Below, one piece after another: positions 17,184 to 25,687 of a stretch of 64,000 bases of DNA. The stretch is from Solihabitans fulvus (lineage in GTDB: Bacteria; Actinomycetota; Actinomycetes; Mycobacteriales; Pseudonocardiaceae): the NCBI RefSeq assembly GCF_008386585.1, contig NZ_VUOB01000041.1, forward strand, positions 1 to 64,000. The letters run 5' to 3'. The notes beneath the pieces were generated by a model. The model was not told the DNA's origin and searched no databases. It saw only the letters and a list, made by a program, of their open reading frames with translations. The translations under genes and the position numbers were made by a program. Position 1 is the stretch's first letter, and every line of letters starts with the position of its first letter.

Positions 17184-18092
17184 ATGTTGGATCTGGCGCG
17201 GCTGCGCGCGCTGCACGCGGTGGCCGCCTACGGCTCGGTCGGATCGGCCGCCTCGGCGCTGGGCTACACGCCGTCGGCGGTGTCCCAGCAGATCGCCAAA
17301 CTGGAGCGGGAGACCCGCACCACGCTGCTGGAGCGCCGGGGCAGGGGCGTCACGCTGACCGACGCCGCCTACCGGCTCGCCGAGACGGCCGGGCAGGTGC
17401 TCGACCTGGTCGAGCAGGCGGAGGTGACGCTGGAGGAGCAGCGCGGCCAGGCGGTCGGGCGGATCATGCTGGCGTCCTTCGCCACGGCGGCGCGCGGCCT
17501 GCTGCCCGCGGTGGTGGCCGACCTCCTGCGCCACCATCCGACGCTGGATGTGCGGCTGCTGGAGATCGACCCGCCGCAGGCCGCCGAGGCGGTCGGGCGC
17601 GGCGAGATCGACCTGGCCGTGGTGCACGACTGGGAGAACACGCCGCTCGCCGTGCCGGACGGGCTGGAGCGGGCGGAGCTCGGTGCGGACGTGGCCGACG
17701 TGCTGTTGCCCTCGGCGCACCACTTGGCCGGCCGCGCCGAGCTGACCCCGGCGGACCTGGCCGGGGAGCGCTGGCTGTGCCAGCCGGAGGGCACGATCTG
17801 CCACGACTGGCTGGTGCGCACGTTCCGCGCCGCCAGGATCGAGCCGATCGTCGGCTACCGGGTGACCGAGTACCAGACGCAGCTCGCGCTGCTGGCCGCA
17901 GGCGTCGGGGTCGGCCTGCTGCCCAGGCTCGGCCGAGGCCCGCTCCCGGACGGCGTCGTGGCCGTGCCCCTGCGCCCGACGCCGACCAGGCGCCTGTTCG
18001 CGGTGTGGCGGGCGCAGGCCACCCGCAGGCCGGCGATCGCGGTGACGGTGGCCGCGTTGCGCCGGCACTGGGACACCCGCGACACGGCGTAG
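17184..18092 (+). CDS. LysR-family transcriptional regulator
   Basis: The 302-residue regulator has an N-terminal winged HTH (residues 3-62: LRALHAVAAYGSVGSAASALGYTPSAVSQQIAKLE) and a periplasmic-binding-protein-like effector domain (residues 90-290). ATG 17184 is the family's usual start. It is divergent from the EamA transporter and likely controls it. The effector is not recognisable. Confidence 0.93.
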   Translation: MLDLARLRALHAVAAYGSVGSAASALGYTPSAVSQQIAKLERETRTTLLERRGRGVTLTDAAYRLAETAGQVLDLVEQAEVTLEEQRGQAVGRIMLASFATAARGLLPAVVADLLRHHPTLDVRLLEIDPPQAAEAVGRGEIDLAVVHDWENTPLAVPDGLERAELGADVADVLLPSAHHLAGRAELTPADLAGERWLCQPEGTICHDWLVRTFRAARIEPIVGYRVTEYQTQLALLAAGVGVGLLPRLGRGPLPDGVVAVPLRPTPTRRLFAVWRAQATRRPAIAVTVAALRRHWDTRDTA

Positions 18093-18099
18093 TGGTTCG

Positions 18100-18150
18100 T
18101 TTTTTTTGGGCCAGAAAGAATCAAGCTCAGCAGGAATCAAGCTCAGCAGG
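18100..18150. repeat. T-run and two 16-bp direct repeats
   Basis: Just after the LysR stop lie eight consecutive T (18100-18107). They are followed by two perfect, adjacent copies of AATCAAGCTCAGCAGG (18119-18134 and 18135-18150) and a partial third. The AT content is unusual here. The role is unknown; replication slippage could explain the repeat. Confidence 0.7.
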
Positions 18151-18161
18151 AACCAAGTACG

Positions 18162-18213
18162 GCCACTCGCGGTGGACAGTGCATCGCGTCGGCACTGTCC
18201 ACGCGCGAGTGGC
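18162..18213. terminator. bidirectional terminator between LysR and GntR genes
   Basis: Arms 18162-18182 and 18192-18213 (GCCACTCGCGGTGGACAGTG-type and its near-perfect complement, with one bulge) enclose a nine-base loop. The hairpin ends two bases beyond the GntR stop and serves the convergent LysR and GntR genes. Confidence 0.75.
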
Positions 18214-18215
18214 GG

Positions 18216-18890
18216 CTACTCGGCGTGCCGCGCGATCAACACTTCGAGGAACTCGCCCGCCTCGGCCGCAGCCTTGGCCGCGTCGCCGTCTCGCACGGCG
18301 TCCAGCAGGTCGCGGTGCGACACGTGGTCGTCGAGTTCGATGGTGGTGTCGACGGTGGCGGCGACGCTCGCCCTGATCGCCTCGGTCAGGCCCTGGTAGA
18401 GCTGGGCGAGCAGGGAGTTGTGCGAGCACTGCACGAGCAACAGGTGGAACGCGGTGTCCCGCTCGACCAGCCGCTCCCAGTGCTTGGTGGCGAGCGCGGC
18501 GTCCCGCTCGTCGAGCAGCCGCGTCAGCTTGCGCAACTCCTCCTCGGTGCGGACCTCGGCGGCCAGCCGCGCGCCCTCGACCTCCAGGGTCCGTCGAACC
18601 TGCAACACCTCCCGCAGTTCGCTGCCGCAGAGGCGGCGAACCGCTCCGGACAGCTCGCTGGTCGCCCGCACGAAGGTTCCGTCGCCCTGACGGACCTCCA
18701 ACAACCCGGCGTGAGCCAACGCACGCACCGCCTCCCGCACGGTGTTGCGTCCGACGCCAAGCGCGGTAACCAGCTCCGGTTCGGGCGGAATGCGCTGGCC
18801 AACCGGCCATTCGCCGCCGGTGATCGCCTCCCGCATCTGCTCGATCACTTGGTCGACGAGGCCGGCCCGCCGCGTAGTGGCCAACGGCAC
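18216..18890 (-). CDS. GntR-family regulator, FadR/FCD subfamily
   Basis: The 224-residue protein has a GntR winged HTH (residues 10-75: QMREAITGGEWPVGQRIPPEPELVTALGVGRNTVREAVRAL) and an all-helical FCD effector domain whose metal-ligand pattern is partly visible (D/H in RDTAFHLLLVQCSHN, later VSHRDLLDAV). FCD regulators usually sense small organic acids. It is divergent from an MFS transporter, 47 bases away, and probably controls it. ATG 18890 is the standard start for the family. Confidence 0.92.
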   Translation of the reverse strand: MPLATTRRAGLVDQVIEQMREAITGGEWPVGQRIPPEPELVTALGVGRNTVREAVRALAHAGLLEVRQGDGTFVRATSELSGAVRRLCGSELREVLQVRRTLEVEGARLAAEVRTEEELRKLTRLLDERDAALATKHWERLVERDTAFHLLLVQCSHNSLLAQLYQGLTEAIRASVAATVDTTIELDDHVSHRDLLDAVRDGDAAKAAAEAGEFLEVLIARHAE

Positions 18891-18937
18891 AGCATCATCC
18901 TTTCATCCGAACATCCCATGTTTGTCATAGTAGACCC

Positions 18938-20260
18938 GTGACAACCCAGCAGGCTTCCGCCGAACTGACGCCGTCGACCGCCCAGACTGCCACTCCGCGT
19001 GGGGTCGATCCGGCGATTGCGGTCAAAGATTTGGCCACCGCCGAGGCGCTGCCGAACGAGGGCGCCGCCGAGGCCGTCTTCCCCAACCGGCACGTGGCCC
19101 TCGTCGGCACCGGCCTGCTGACCGTCGGCGTCGCCCTGGCCGCGACGAACCTGCGCCCCGCCGTCACGAGCCTGTCCTCCATGCTCGGCGACGTCCGGGG
19201 TTCGCTCGGTGCGTCCTCGACCTGGGCCAGCGTCATCACGGCCGTGCCTACCCTGTGCTTCGGGCTCGCCGCGTTCGCCGCGCCGTGGCTCGGCCGCAGG
19301 CTCGGCATGGCCCGCGCCGTCGCCCTGTCGCTCACCGTCCTCACCGTCGGCCTGCTGCTGCGGGTCATCGACGGCCCCGCCGTGCTGCTCGGCGGCACGT
19401 TCATCGCCTGCGCCGGCATCGCCGTCTGCAACGTGCTGATCCCCGTCGTGGTCAAGGACTCCTTCCCGAAGAAGCTCGGGCTGGTGACCGGCATCTACAC
19501 CGCCGCCCTGTCCGCAGGCGGCGCGTTCGGCGCCGCGCTGACCCCGCCACTGGAGTCCTGGGTCGGCGGCTGGCGGCCCGCGCTCGGCGCGTGGGCGCTG
19601 CTGTCGATCGGCGCGCTCGTCGTATGGCTGGCCGGCGCGCGGCACGGCGCCGCCACCCGCGTCGCAGGCGGCACCCCGACCAGGAACGCGCGCCGCTCGC
19701 TGGCCCGCAGCCCGCTCGCCTGGGTGATCACCGCGTTCTTCGGGCTCCAGTCGCTGCTCGCCTACGCGGTCATGGGCTGGCTGCCGCAGGTGCTCCAGGA
19801 CGCGGGCGTCGACAAGACCACCTCCGGCGTGCTGCTGGCCGTGACGATGGTGCTCGGTGTGCCGATCAGCCTCCTGGTGCCGCCCATCGCCGCCAGGTGG
19901 TCCAGCCAGACGCCGATGGTGCTGATGCTCGGCACCACCGCGTTCGCCGGGGTCGCCGGCCTCGCCTTCGCGCCGGCCGCCGCGCCCGGCCTCTGGGTCG
20001 TGCTGGTCGGCATCGGCATGGGCATGTTCCCGCTGGCCCTGACGATGATCTCGCTGCGCACGAAGTCCTCGGCCGACACCGCGCGGCTGTCCGCGATGGC
20101 GCAGAGCATCGGCTACCTGGTCTCCGCGTCAGGGCCGTTCCTGTTCGGCGTGCTGCACGGCCTGACCGGCGGCTGGACGGTGTCCCTTGTCGGGCTGCTC
20201 GTCGTCGTCACCCTGATCATCGGCCTCGGCTCGATCGCCGGCCGGCCCCGCACGATCTGA
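18938..20260 (+). CDS. MFS transporter, CynX/NimT-like
   Basis: The 440-residue protein has a 50-residue polar N-terminus and about twelve membrane helices. The family features LAATNLRPAVTSLSSML, LGRRLGMARAVALSL and GGAFGAAL.P place it with cyanate/nitroimidazole-type CynX/NimT transporters. The substrate is unknown. GTG 18938 lies 47 bases from the divergent GntR start; the short AT-richer spacer (TTTGTCATAGTAGAC) probably contains both promoter and operator. Confidence 0.88.
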   Translation: MTTQQASAELTPSTAQTATPRGVDPAIAVKDLATAEALPNEGAAEAVFPNRHVALVGTGLLTVGVALAATNLRPAVTSLSSMLGDVRGSLGASSTWASVITAVPTLCFGLAAFAAPWLGRRLGMARAVALSLTVLTVGLLLRVIDGPAVLLGGTFIACAGIAVCNVLIPVVVKDSFPKKLGLVTGIYTAALSAGGAFGAALTPPLESWVGGWRPALGAWALLSIGALVVWLAGARHGAATRVAGGTPTRNARRSLARSPLAWVITAFFGLQSLLAYAVMGWLPQVLQDAGVDKTTSGVLLAVTMVLGVPISLLVPPIAARWSSQTPMVLMLGTTAFAGVAGLAFAPAAAPGLWVVLVGIGMGMFPLALTMISLRTKSSADTARLSAMAQSIGYLVSASGPFLFGVLHGLTGGWTVSLVGLLVVVTLIIGLGSIAGRPRTI

Positions 20261-20273
20261 TCCGCTGCTGGGC

Positions 20274-20867
20274 CTACAGCCCCAGCAGCGCGGACAGCGC
20301 CCGACTGGTCAGCTCCTCAGGGATCCCGTTCATGCCGAACCGGTCGTCCTGGCGCAGCAGGCTGAGCACCGCGAGGCCGTGCAGGGTGGCCCAGATGGCT
20401 CTGGCCGTCGGCTCCGCGGGCGAGGTCGCGATGATGGTCCCGCCCCGCTGGGCGTCGGTGACGGCTGACAGCAACAGGTCGAACGCGTCCTCGCCGACCG
20501 TGCCGGCGGTGACCGGGCCGGCGGCGGGGTATCTGCGGAACATCGTCATGAACAGGTCGGGGTGGTCGTGCGCGAAGCGCACGTACGCGCCGCCGAGGCG
20601 GAGCAGGCGCTCGCCGGCCGTCGCCGGTTCGTCGGCCGCCTGCGCGAGGCGCTCGTACAGGGTCACGTAGCCCTGCGCGGCCACGGCGGCCAGCAGGTCG
20701 TCGCGGCTGTCGAAGTGCCGGTAGGGCGCGGCCGTGCTCACGCCGGCCCGGCGGGCCACCTCGTTGAGGCTGAACTGGTCGTGCCCGCGTTCGGCGAGGA
20801 TCTCCCTCGCCCCGGCGATCAGTGCCTCCCGGAGCGCTCCGTGGTGGTACCTGGGGCCGCGCCCGAT
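20274..20867 (-). pseudogene. TetR-family regulator lacking a start codon
   Basis: The reading frame encodes a good TetR protein: RGPRYHHGALREALIAGAREIL, the HTH FSLNEVARRAGVSTAAPYRHF, and a TetR C-terminal domain with AIWATLHGLAVLSLL. The frame remains open upstream of the RYHHG motif, but no ATG, GTG or TTG lies near it. The upstream codons are complementary to the neighbouring membrane-protein gene. The 5' end, start codon and promoter seem to have been lost in a deletion that joined it to the divergent DUF2306 remnant. An unannounced non-canonical start or an assembly error are alternatives. Confidence 0.65.
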
Positions 20868-21280
20868 GGAGCTGGGCGTGGGTCGCCTTCTCCTCGGTGG
20901 CCATCGCCGGCTACTTCGTCGGCCAGTACGCCCAGGGCACCCTCGACACGCTCGGCCGCGACCACGTCGGGCTCGCGCCCACGTACGCGGCCAGGGCGTT
21001 ACCGGTCCAGGTGGCCTTCTACGTCCACATCGTCTTCGCCGGGCTCGCTCTGCTGCTGGGGCCGTGGCAGTTCGCCCGCGTGCTGACCTTCGCACAGGTG
21101 CCGTTCGTGCACGGCGGGGACGTGTTCGAGACGATCTCCACCCAGGCCTACGCGCCGCTGCCGTTCCTGTGCTGGCTGCCCAACCTCGTCGTCGCCGAGT
21201 TCATGATCCGGCGGCACGGCCTGCCCGCGCTGCGCATCGCGCTGGACCACAGCGGGCAGTCCGGCGCTCTGTCGCGATAA
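20822..21280 (+). pseudogene. DUF2306-like membrane protein, internally deleted remnant
   Basis: The first 15 codons from GTG 20822 are antisense to the TetR N-terminus and unlike any family start. Homology-like sequence begins at about W16 (20867). It has one helix (WVAFSSVAIAGYFVG), then VHIVFAGLALLLGPWQF, then directly the family's C-terminal part (LCWLPNLVVAEFMIRR). DUF2306 proteins normally have about 80-90 residues with further helices between these parts, so the middle appears deleted, as does the 5' end. It is divergent from, and overlapping, the startless TetR gene. It may be non-functional. Confidence 0.55.
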
Positions 21281-21288
21281 TGCGTTGT

Positions 21289-21822
21289 ATGCGAATCGTC
21301 CCGATGCGACTGGACCACCTGGCCGGCGTCCTCGATCTCGGGCACCGCGTCTTCGACGTGACGGCCATGCCCTACACGTCGTGGTCGCTGTCCTCGGTTG
21401 CCGTGCACCTGGACGCCCAGCCGGACGCCTGCTGGGTGGCCGAGGACGAGCAGGCCGGGGTCGTCGGCTTCGTGCTCAGCTCGCTGTCCTATGACGAGCG
21501 GGACGACTGGGGCTACCTGGAGTGGATCGCCGTCGACCCGACGCACCAGGGCAGGGGACTCGCCGGGCGGCTGCTGGACGCCTCCTGCCGCGCGCTGTTC
21601 GCGGCGGGGGCGACCAGGATCGTCACCGACGTCGAGCAGAGCAACACCGCGTCGGCCGGGCTGATGCAGCGCAACGGCTTCACCGACAGCGTCACCGTCA
21701 CGCTGTTCTTCCGCCGCGCCGAACACGAACAGGGCCACCCCGCCGCCGAGCGACGCCCGAGCGCGCCGCCGCGCGACCCGGCACGGGCCAGGCTGCGCGC
21801 GGCGGCGCGGACGACGGAGTGA
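21289..21822 (+). CDS. GNAT-family N-acetyltransferase
   Basis: The 177-residue protein has the GNAT core LEWIAVDPTHQGRGLAGRLLD (acetyl-CoA binding) and ASAGLMQRNGF near the end of the domain. An Arg/Ala/Pro-rich tail of about 30 residues follows and looks disordered. ATG 21289 is chosen; ATG 21280, which overlaps the preceding TAA, and ATG 21304 are alternatives, and none has a clear ribosome-binding site. Substrate unknown. Confidence 0.85.
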   Translation: MRIVPMRLDHLAGVLDLGHRVFDVTAMPYTSWSLSSVAVHLDAQPDACWVAEDEQAGVVGFVLSSLSYDERDDWGYLEWIAVDPTHQGRGLAGRLLDASCRALFAAGATRIVTDVEQSNTASAGLMQRNGFTDSVTVTLFFRRAEHEQGHPAAERRPSAPPRDPARARLRAAARTTE

Positions 21823-21837
21823 CCGGTCGGGCGGGGG

Positions 21838-23223
21838 TCAGTCGAGCGGGAGGTTGAGCAGGGCGTTCTCGACCAGCTCCGGCATGGCCGGGTGGATCCA
21901 GTACTGCCCCCGCGCCATGCTGCGCGCGTCGAGCCCGAAGCTCATCGCCTGGATCAGCGGCTGGATCACCGTCGACGCCTGCGGGCCGATGATGTGCGCG
22001 CCGATCAGCTGCCCGGTCGCCGGGTCGGCCAGCAGCTTCGCGAAGCCCGTGGTGTCCTCCATCGCCCAGCCGTAGGCGATGCCCGCGTACTCCTGCGTCG
22101 CCGTCACGTACCGGACGCCCCGCGCCGTCGCCTCCTGCTCGGTCAGCCCGACGGCGGCGACCTGCGGCGAGGAGAACACGGCGTGCGGCACGAACCGGTG
22201 GTCGGCCGCGATCGGCTCGTCCGCGTGCAGCAGGTTGTGCTGGACGATCTTGGCCTCGTGGTTGGCCACGTGCTTGAGCTGGTCCTTGGAGCTGATGTCG
22301 CCGAGCGCGTAGATCCCGTCGACCACCGTCCGCTGGTACTCGTCCACCACGACCCGGCCGTCGGCGTGCGTGGTCACCCCGGTGGCCGCCAGGCCGAGCA
22401 GGTCGCTGTTGGGCACGCGGCCGACCGCGACCAGCAGCTCCTCGCCCTCGACCACCTCGGCGCCGTCCGGCCCCTCCAGGTGCAGCCTGGTCACGCCGTC
22501 GACCCGCTCGGCGCGCACGGCCTTGCGGTGCAGTCGCACGTCCCAGCGCTGCGCGGCCAGCTCGGTGAACCGCGCCGACACGTCGGCGTCCTCGCCCCGC
22601 AGCAGCGCCCCTGACCTGGCGACCAGCGTGACCCGGACGCCGAAGGCGGAGAACACGTGGGCGAACTCGGTGGCCACGTAACCGCTGCCGAGGATGATCA
22701 TCCGGTCGGGCAGCTCGGCCAGCCGCATGATCGTGTCGTTGGTGTGGAAGCCGACCTCCGCAAGGTCCGCGACGTCCGGCACGATCGGTCGGCTGCCGGC
22801 GGCGAGCACGAACCGGTCGGCGGTGATCGTCTCCTCGCGGCCGTCGGGGTAGGCCACCGTCAGGGTCTTCGGCCCGGTGAACCGGCCCTGGCCCTCGTAG
22901 ACGGTGATGTTCGGGTTGTCCTCGACGCGGTAGCGCCTGCCGCCCGACGCGATCGGGTCGATGCGGCCGAAGATCCGGTCCCGCACGTCCGGCCAGCGCA
23001 CCCGGTCAAGGTGCGCGTCGACGCCGAGGCGCGCCCCGGCCGCTGGCGCGGCCGCCAGGTCGGCGGTGTGCACGAACATCTTGGTTGGGATGCAGCCCAC
23101 GTTGAGGCAGGTGCCGCCGAACACGCCCTTCTCGACGATCGCCACATCCCAGTCGGCGAACCGGTCGTCGGGAATCGAGTTGCCGGAGCCGGTGCCGATG
23201 ATCACCAGGTCGAAATGCCGCAC
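21838..23223 (-). CDS. mtr: mycothione reductase
   Basis: This 461-residue flavoprotein disulfide reductase reduces mycothiol disulfide with NADPH. It has the FAD motif IIGTGSGNSIPDDR (the GTGSGN form typical of Mtr), the redox-active pair in GGTCLNVGCIPTK, and an NADPH motif ILGSGYVATEFAHVFS. It also has the second FAD motif YALGDISS and the C-terminal active-site His in HPAMPELVENAL. The protein is marker evidence that the organism uses mycothiol. ATG 23223 is the family start. It is convergent with the upstream acetyltransferase. Confidence 0.95.
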   Translation of the reverse strand: MRHFDLVIIGTGSGNSIPDDRFADWDVAIVEKGVFGGTCLNVGCIPTKMFVHTADLAAAPAAGARLGVDAHLDRVRWPDVRDRIFGRIDPIASGGRRYRVEDNPNITVYEGQGRFTGPKTLTVAYPDGREETITADRFVLAAGSRPIVPDVADLAEVGFHTNDTIMRLAELPDRMIILGSGYVATEFAHVFSAFGVRVTLVARSGALLRGEDADVSARFTELAAQRWDVRLHRKAVRAERVDGVTRLHLEGPDGAEVVEGEELLVAVGRVPNSDLLGLAATGVTTHADGRVVVDEYQRTVVDGIYALGDISSKDQLKHVANHEAKIVQHNLLHADEPIAADHRFVPHAVFSSPQVAAVGLTEQEATARGVRYVTATQEYAGIAYGWAMEDTTGFAKLLADPATGQLIGAHIIGPQASTVIQPLIQAMSFGLDARSMARGQYWIHPAMPELVENALLNLPLD

Positions 23224-23327
23224 GTCCCCATCCTGCCTGTCCGTGGTGGTGTGCCCACTCGTGGTGGGTGGTCCCGTCGGTTCAACCCCGCGGGACCCGC
23301 CCCGAATTCCCTGCTGTGAGTGGGCTG

Positions 23328-23870
23328 TCAGTGGGCGTACGTTGGCGCGATGACGGCCCTGGCCAGGGTGTGGAAGGCGAGGTTGAAGCTCACCACGGCC
23401 GGGGTCGCGTCCGCGTCCACGCCCAGCGTCTCCACGTCGACGGCGTGCACCACGAAGTAGTAGTTGTGCACCTGGTCACCCTGCGGCGGCGCGGCGCCGC
23501 CGTAGGCCCTGGTGCCGTAGTCGCTGCGCACGTGGAAGGCGTTGCCGGGCAGGGTGTCGTCGCTCGCGCCTGCCCCGGCCGGCAGCTCGGTCACCTCGGC
23601 GGGGATGTCCACGGCGACCCAGTGCCAGAACCCGGACGGCGTCGGCGCGTCCTTGTCGAAACACGTCACCGCGAAGCTCTTGGTGCCCTCGGGGAAGCCG
23701 TGCCAGCTCAGGTGCGGCGAGACGTTGTCGCCGGACATCCCGAAGTCGTTGAACGCGTGCCGGTCCGGCAGCGGAGCGCCGTGCTCGACGTCGTCCGAGG
23801 TCACGGTGAACGAGGCGACCGAGGGCAGCAGCGGGTACGGGTCGGGGGTGACGGGTCGGTCGAGGCTCAT
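23328..23870 (-). CDS. YbhB/YbcL-family PEBP-like protein
   Basis: This 180-residue protein of the phosphatidylethanolamine-binding-protein fold has the family motifs NVSPHLSWHGFPEGTKSFAV, CFDKDAPTPSGFWHWVAVDIPA and YGTRAYGGAAPPQGDQVHNYYF. These cover the ligand pocket residues (Asp, His and the GxxPP loop). It lacks a signal peptide and is probably cytosolic. The biological ligand is unknown. ATG 23870 has a moderate purine-rich stretch upstream. Confidence 0.93.
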   Translation of the reverse strand: MSLDRPVTPDPYPLLPSVASFTVTSDDVEHGAPLPDRHAFNDFGMSGDNVSPHLSWHGFPEGTKSFAVTCFDKDAPTPSGFWHWVAVDIPAEVTELPAGAGASDDTLPGNAFHVRSDYGTRAYGGAAPPQGDQVHNYYFVVHAVDVETLGVDADATPAVVSFNLAFHTLARAVIAPTYAH

Positions 23871-24106
23871 GGCAGATCCTCCGGTGCGAGTGTCGGTGGA
23901 TGATCTTTCGCGACAGTCAAGACCCTAGCCGCGCGCCGTGGGCCCTCGGTGTCGTGCCCGTCCCACTTACTCGGACCGCAGGTTGGCGGGCCGGACGGGA
24001 TGACAGACTGGGGCAACGGCGGCGCCACACAGGCGTCTGTCGGTGGGGGAGCCAAGCGGAGGACGAACAGGTTCGGGCGTGGTCCCGGCGTTCCGAAGGG
24101 AAGCAC

Positions 24107-24955
24107 GTGCGGACAAGGGTGACAGCCATGCGACGCGGCTCGGTGCTGCTCGCACTCGCGCTGGCGGCGGGCCTGACCGCCTGCACGAACGAGCCGGTGG
24201 CCATGCCGCCCGCGGCGCGGGAACCGGTGCCGTCCTCGTCGACGAGTTCTGCCGCGCCGAGCACGAGCACCCCGGCGCCGACCACGGCGAAGGGGCCGGG
24301 CGGCACGACCGTGCCGGTGTTCCAGCAGCCGTATCCGTTCGGCACCGAGCAGGCCAAGGTCCCGCCGATCGTCGACGGCAAGGTCCCGGTGATCAAGCAC
24401 ATCGAGACAACCAAGCCGTACGTGTTCATCACCATCGACGACGGCGTGGTGCGCGACCCGACCGCGCTCGGCCTGATGACCTCGGCCGGGGTGCGGCCGA
24501 CGCTATTCCTCAACGGCGTGTACGTGAAGGACCACACCGACTACTTCAAGCCGTTGCAGGACCAGGCCGGGGTGAGCGTGGAGAACCACACCACCAGCCA
24601 CCCTGACCTGCGCGGCAAGCCCTACGAGTTCCAGAAGCACGAGATCTGCGGGAACGCCGACTTCCTCCAGCAGAACTACGGCAAGCGGGCCACCCTGTTC
24701 CGGCCGCCGTTCGGCAACTACGACGAGAACACCCGCAAGGCCGCTGCGGACTGCGGGATGAAGGCGCTGGTCATGTGGACCGCAGCGGTGAACGACGGGG
24801 TCGTGCAGTTCCAGGCCGGCAAGCAGCTCAAGCCGGGCGACATCGTGCTGATGCACTTCCGCAAGACCTTCGTCGAGGACTTCGAGGCGTTCCTGCACAA
24901 GGCGAGGGAGAACGGCCTCACCCCGGTGCCGCTGGTGGACTTCCTCTCCGTCTGA
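24107..24955 (+). CDS. polysaccharide deacetylase lipoprotein (NodB domain)
   Basis: The 282-residue protein has an N-terminal lipoprotein signal (AAGLTAC lipobox) and a Ser/Thr/Pro/Ala-rich linker (residues 35-70). The NodB carbohydrate-esterase-4 domain follows, with motif 1 ITIDDG, motif 2 HTTSH, motif 3 RPPFGNYD, motif 4 WTAAVND and motif 5 ILMHF. It should remove N-acetyl groups from a cell-surface polymer such as peptidoglycan. GTG 24107 is preceded by GAAGGGAAG; an ATG seven codons downstream (24128) is also possible. Upstream sequence up to the PEBP gene (from 23871) contains the promoter but no other gene. Confidence 0.9.
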   Translation: MRTRVTAMRRGSVLLALALAAGLTACTNEPVAMPPAAREPVPSSSTSSAAPSTSTPAPTTAKGPGGTTVPVFQQPYPFGTEQAKVPPIVDGKVPVIKHIETTKPYVFITIDDGVVRDPTALGLMTSAGVRPTLFLNGVYVKDHTDYFKPLQDQAGVSVENHTTSHPDLRGKPYEFQKHEICGNADFLQQNYGKRATLFRPPFGNYDENTRKAAADCGMKALVMWTAAVNDGVVQFQAGKQLKPGDIVLMHFRKTFVEDFEAFLHKARENGLTPVPLVDFLSV

Positions 24956-24981
24956 CCTGGTGATTCCAGGCCGATCGGGCA

Positions 24982-25022
24982 TCGAACAGGTGTTCGAAAA
25001 TGTCGGTGCCTGGCCGTAGAAT
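24982..25022 (+). promoter_or_regulatory. DNA-damage promoter: LexA box plus PafBC-type RecA-NDp motif
   Basis: A perfectly palindromic SOS box, TCGAAC-AGGT-GTTCGA, lies at 24982-24997. Immediately downstream, TGTCGGTG (25001-25008), exactly eight bases, and TAGAAT (25017-25022) match the LexA-independent mycobacterial damage promoter consensus (tTGTCRGTG-N8-TAnnnT) at all but its first base. The gene start at 25064 is 41 bases downstream. The arrangement recalls the doubly controlled recA promoter of M. tuberculosis. Confidence 0.85.
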
Positions 25023-25063
25023 CTGGTGGTAGAAGCCAGGTCCTACGGGGAAGGAGGAGGCTC

Positions 25064-25687
25064 ATGCCTCCTGCGTTCAAGATCGGCCTCGGCACCTTCA
25101 TCGACTACGTGAACAGCGGTCCGGGACATCAGGCGAACATCGTCGCCAGGCAGCGGCAGATGTACCTCGACCCCGACCGCAAGCCATGGAACTACTACGG
25201 CCCGATGGTCCGCGCGATCCGGCGCGCGGCGGCCGATCCCGACCCGGAGTTCGTGCTGGACGCGGCGGCGCGGGCGGTGCAGGACACCTCGAAAGGTCGG
25301 CACTTCGCCGAGCTGCGCGACGGCTTCCTGTCCTGGTGGGCGTCCGCGCGGTGCACGGTGGTGAAGGTCGGCTCCACCACGCTGCGCCAACCAGGGGTGG
25401 AGATCTCGGTCGCCCCGCAGCTCGGCGTGCGCGAGCAGGACGGCGGCAGGCTCGCGGTCTTCCTGTACCTCAAGGAACCGCCGCTGACCGGGCAGACCGC
25501 GAAGATCCCGTTGCGCGTGCTGGAGAACGCGATGGAGGACATCCTGCCGGGGGCCGGCGCGCGGATCCTGGACGTGCGGCGCGGGAAGTTGTTGCGACTA
25601 CCGGCGAACGCGCCGAGCAGACGGCTCGACGCGGCCATCGCCGGCGGCCTGGCCAGCTACGCCACCATCTGGCAGGCCATCGCCTAG
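25064..25687 (+). CDS. hypothetical protein under a DNA-damage promoter
   Basis: I do not recognise this 207-residue protein. It has no signal peptide or membrane segment and looks cytosolic, with mixed helix and strand. Charged and aromatic patches such as RQRQMYLDPDRKPWNYYGP and a helix-rich middle (FAELRDGFLSWW) are visible. A beta-rich section (VEISVAPQLGVREQDGGRLAVFLYLKEP) precedes basic RRGKLLRLPA. ATG 25064 follows GGAAGGAGGAGG, a very strong ribosome-binding site. The promoter carries both a perfect LexA box and a PafBC-type element, so it should be induced by DNA damage. A role in repair or damage tolerance is inference from regulation alone. Its 3' end overlaps the convergent gene by 90 bases. 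Confidence 0.85.
   Translation: MPPAFKIGLGTFIDYVNSGPGHQANIVARQRQMYLDPDRKPWNYYGPMVRAIRRAAADPDPEFVLDAAARAVQDTSKGRHFAELRDGFLSWWASARCTVVKVGSTTLRQPGVEISVAPQLGVREQDGGRLAVFLYLKEPPLTGQTAKIPLRVLENAMEDILPGAGARILDVRRGKLLRLPANAPSRRLDAAIAGGLASYATIWQAIA

Noticed and set aside
18891..18937. Defined GntR operator in the GntR/MFS spacer
   Set aside because: The region is short and AT-rich as expected, but I could not find a convincing palindrome matching the FadR-type consensus.
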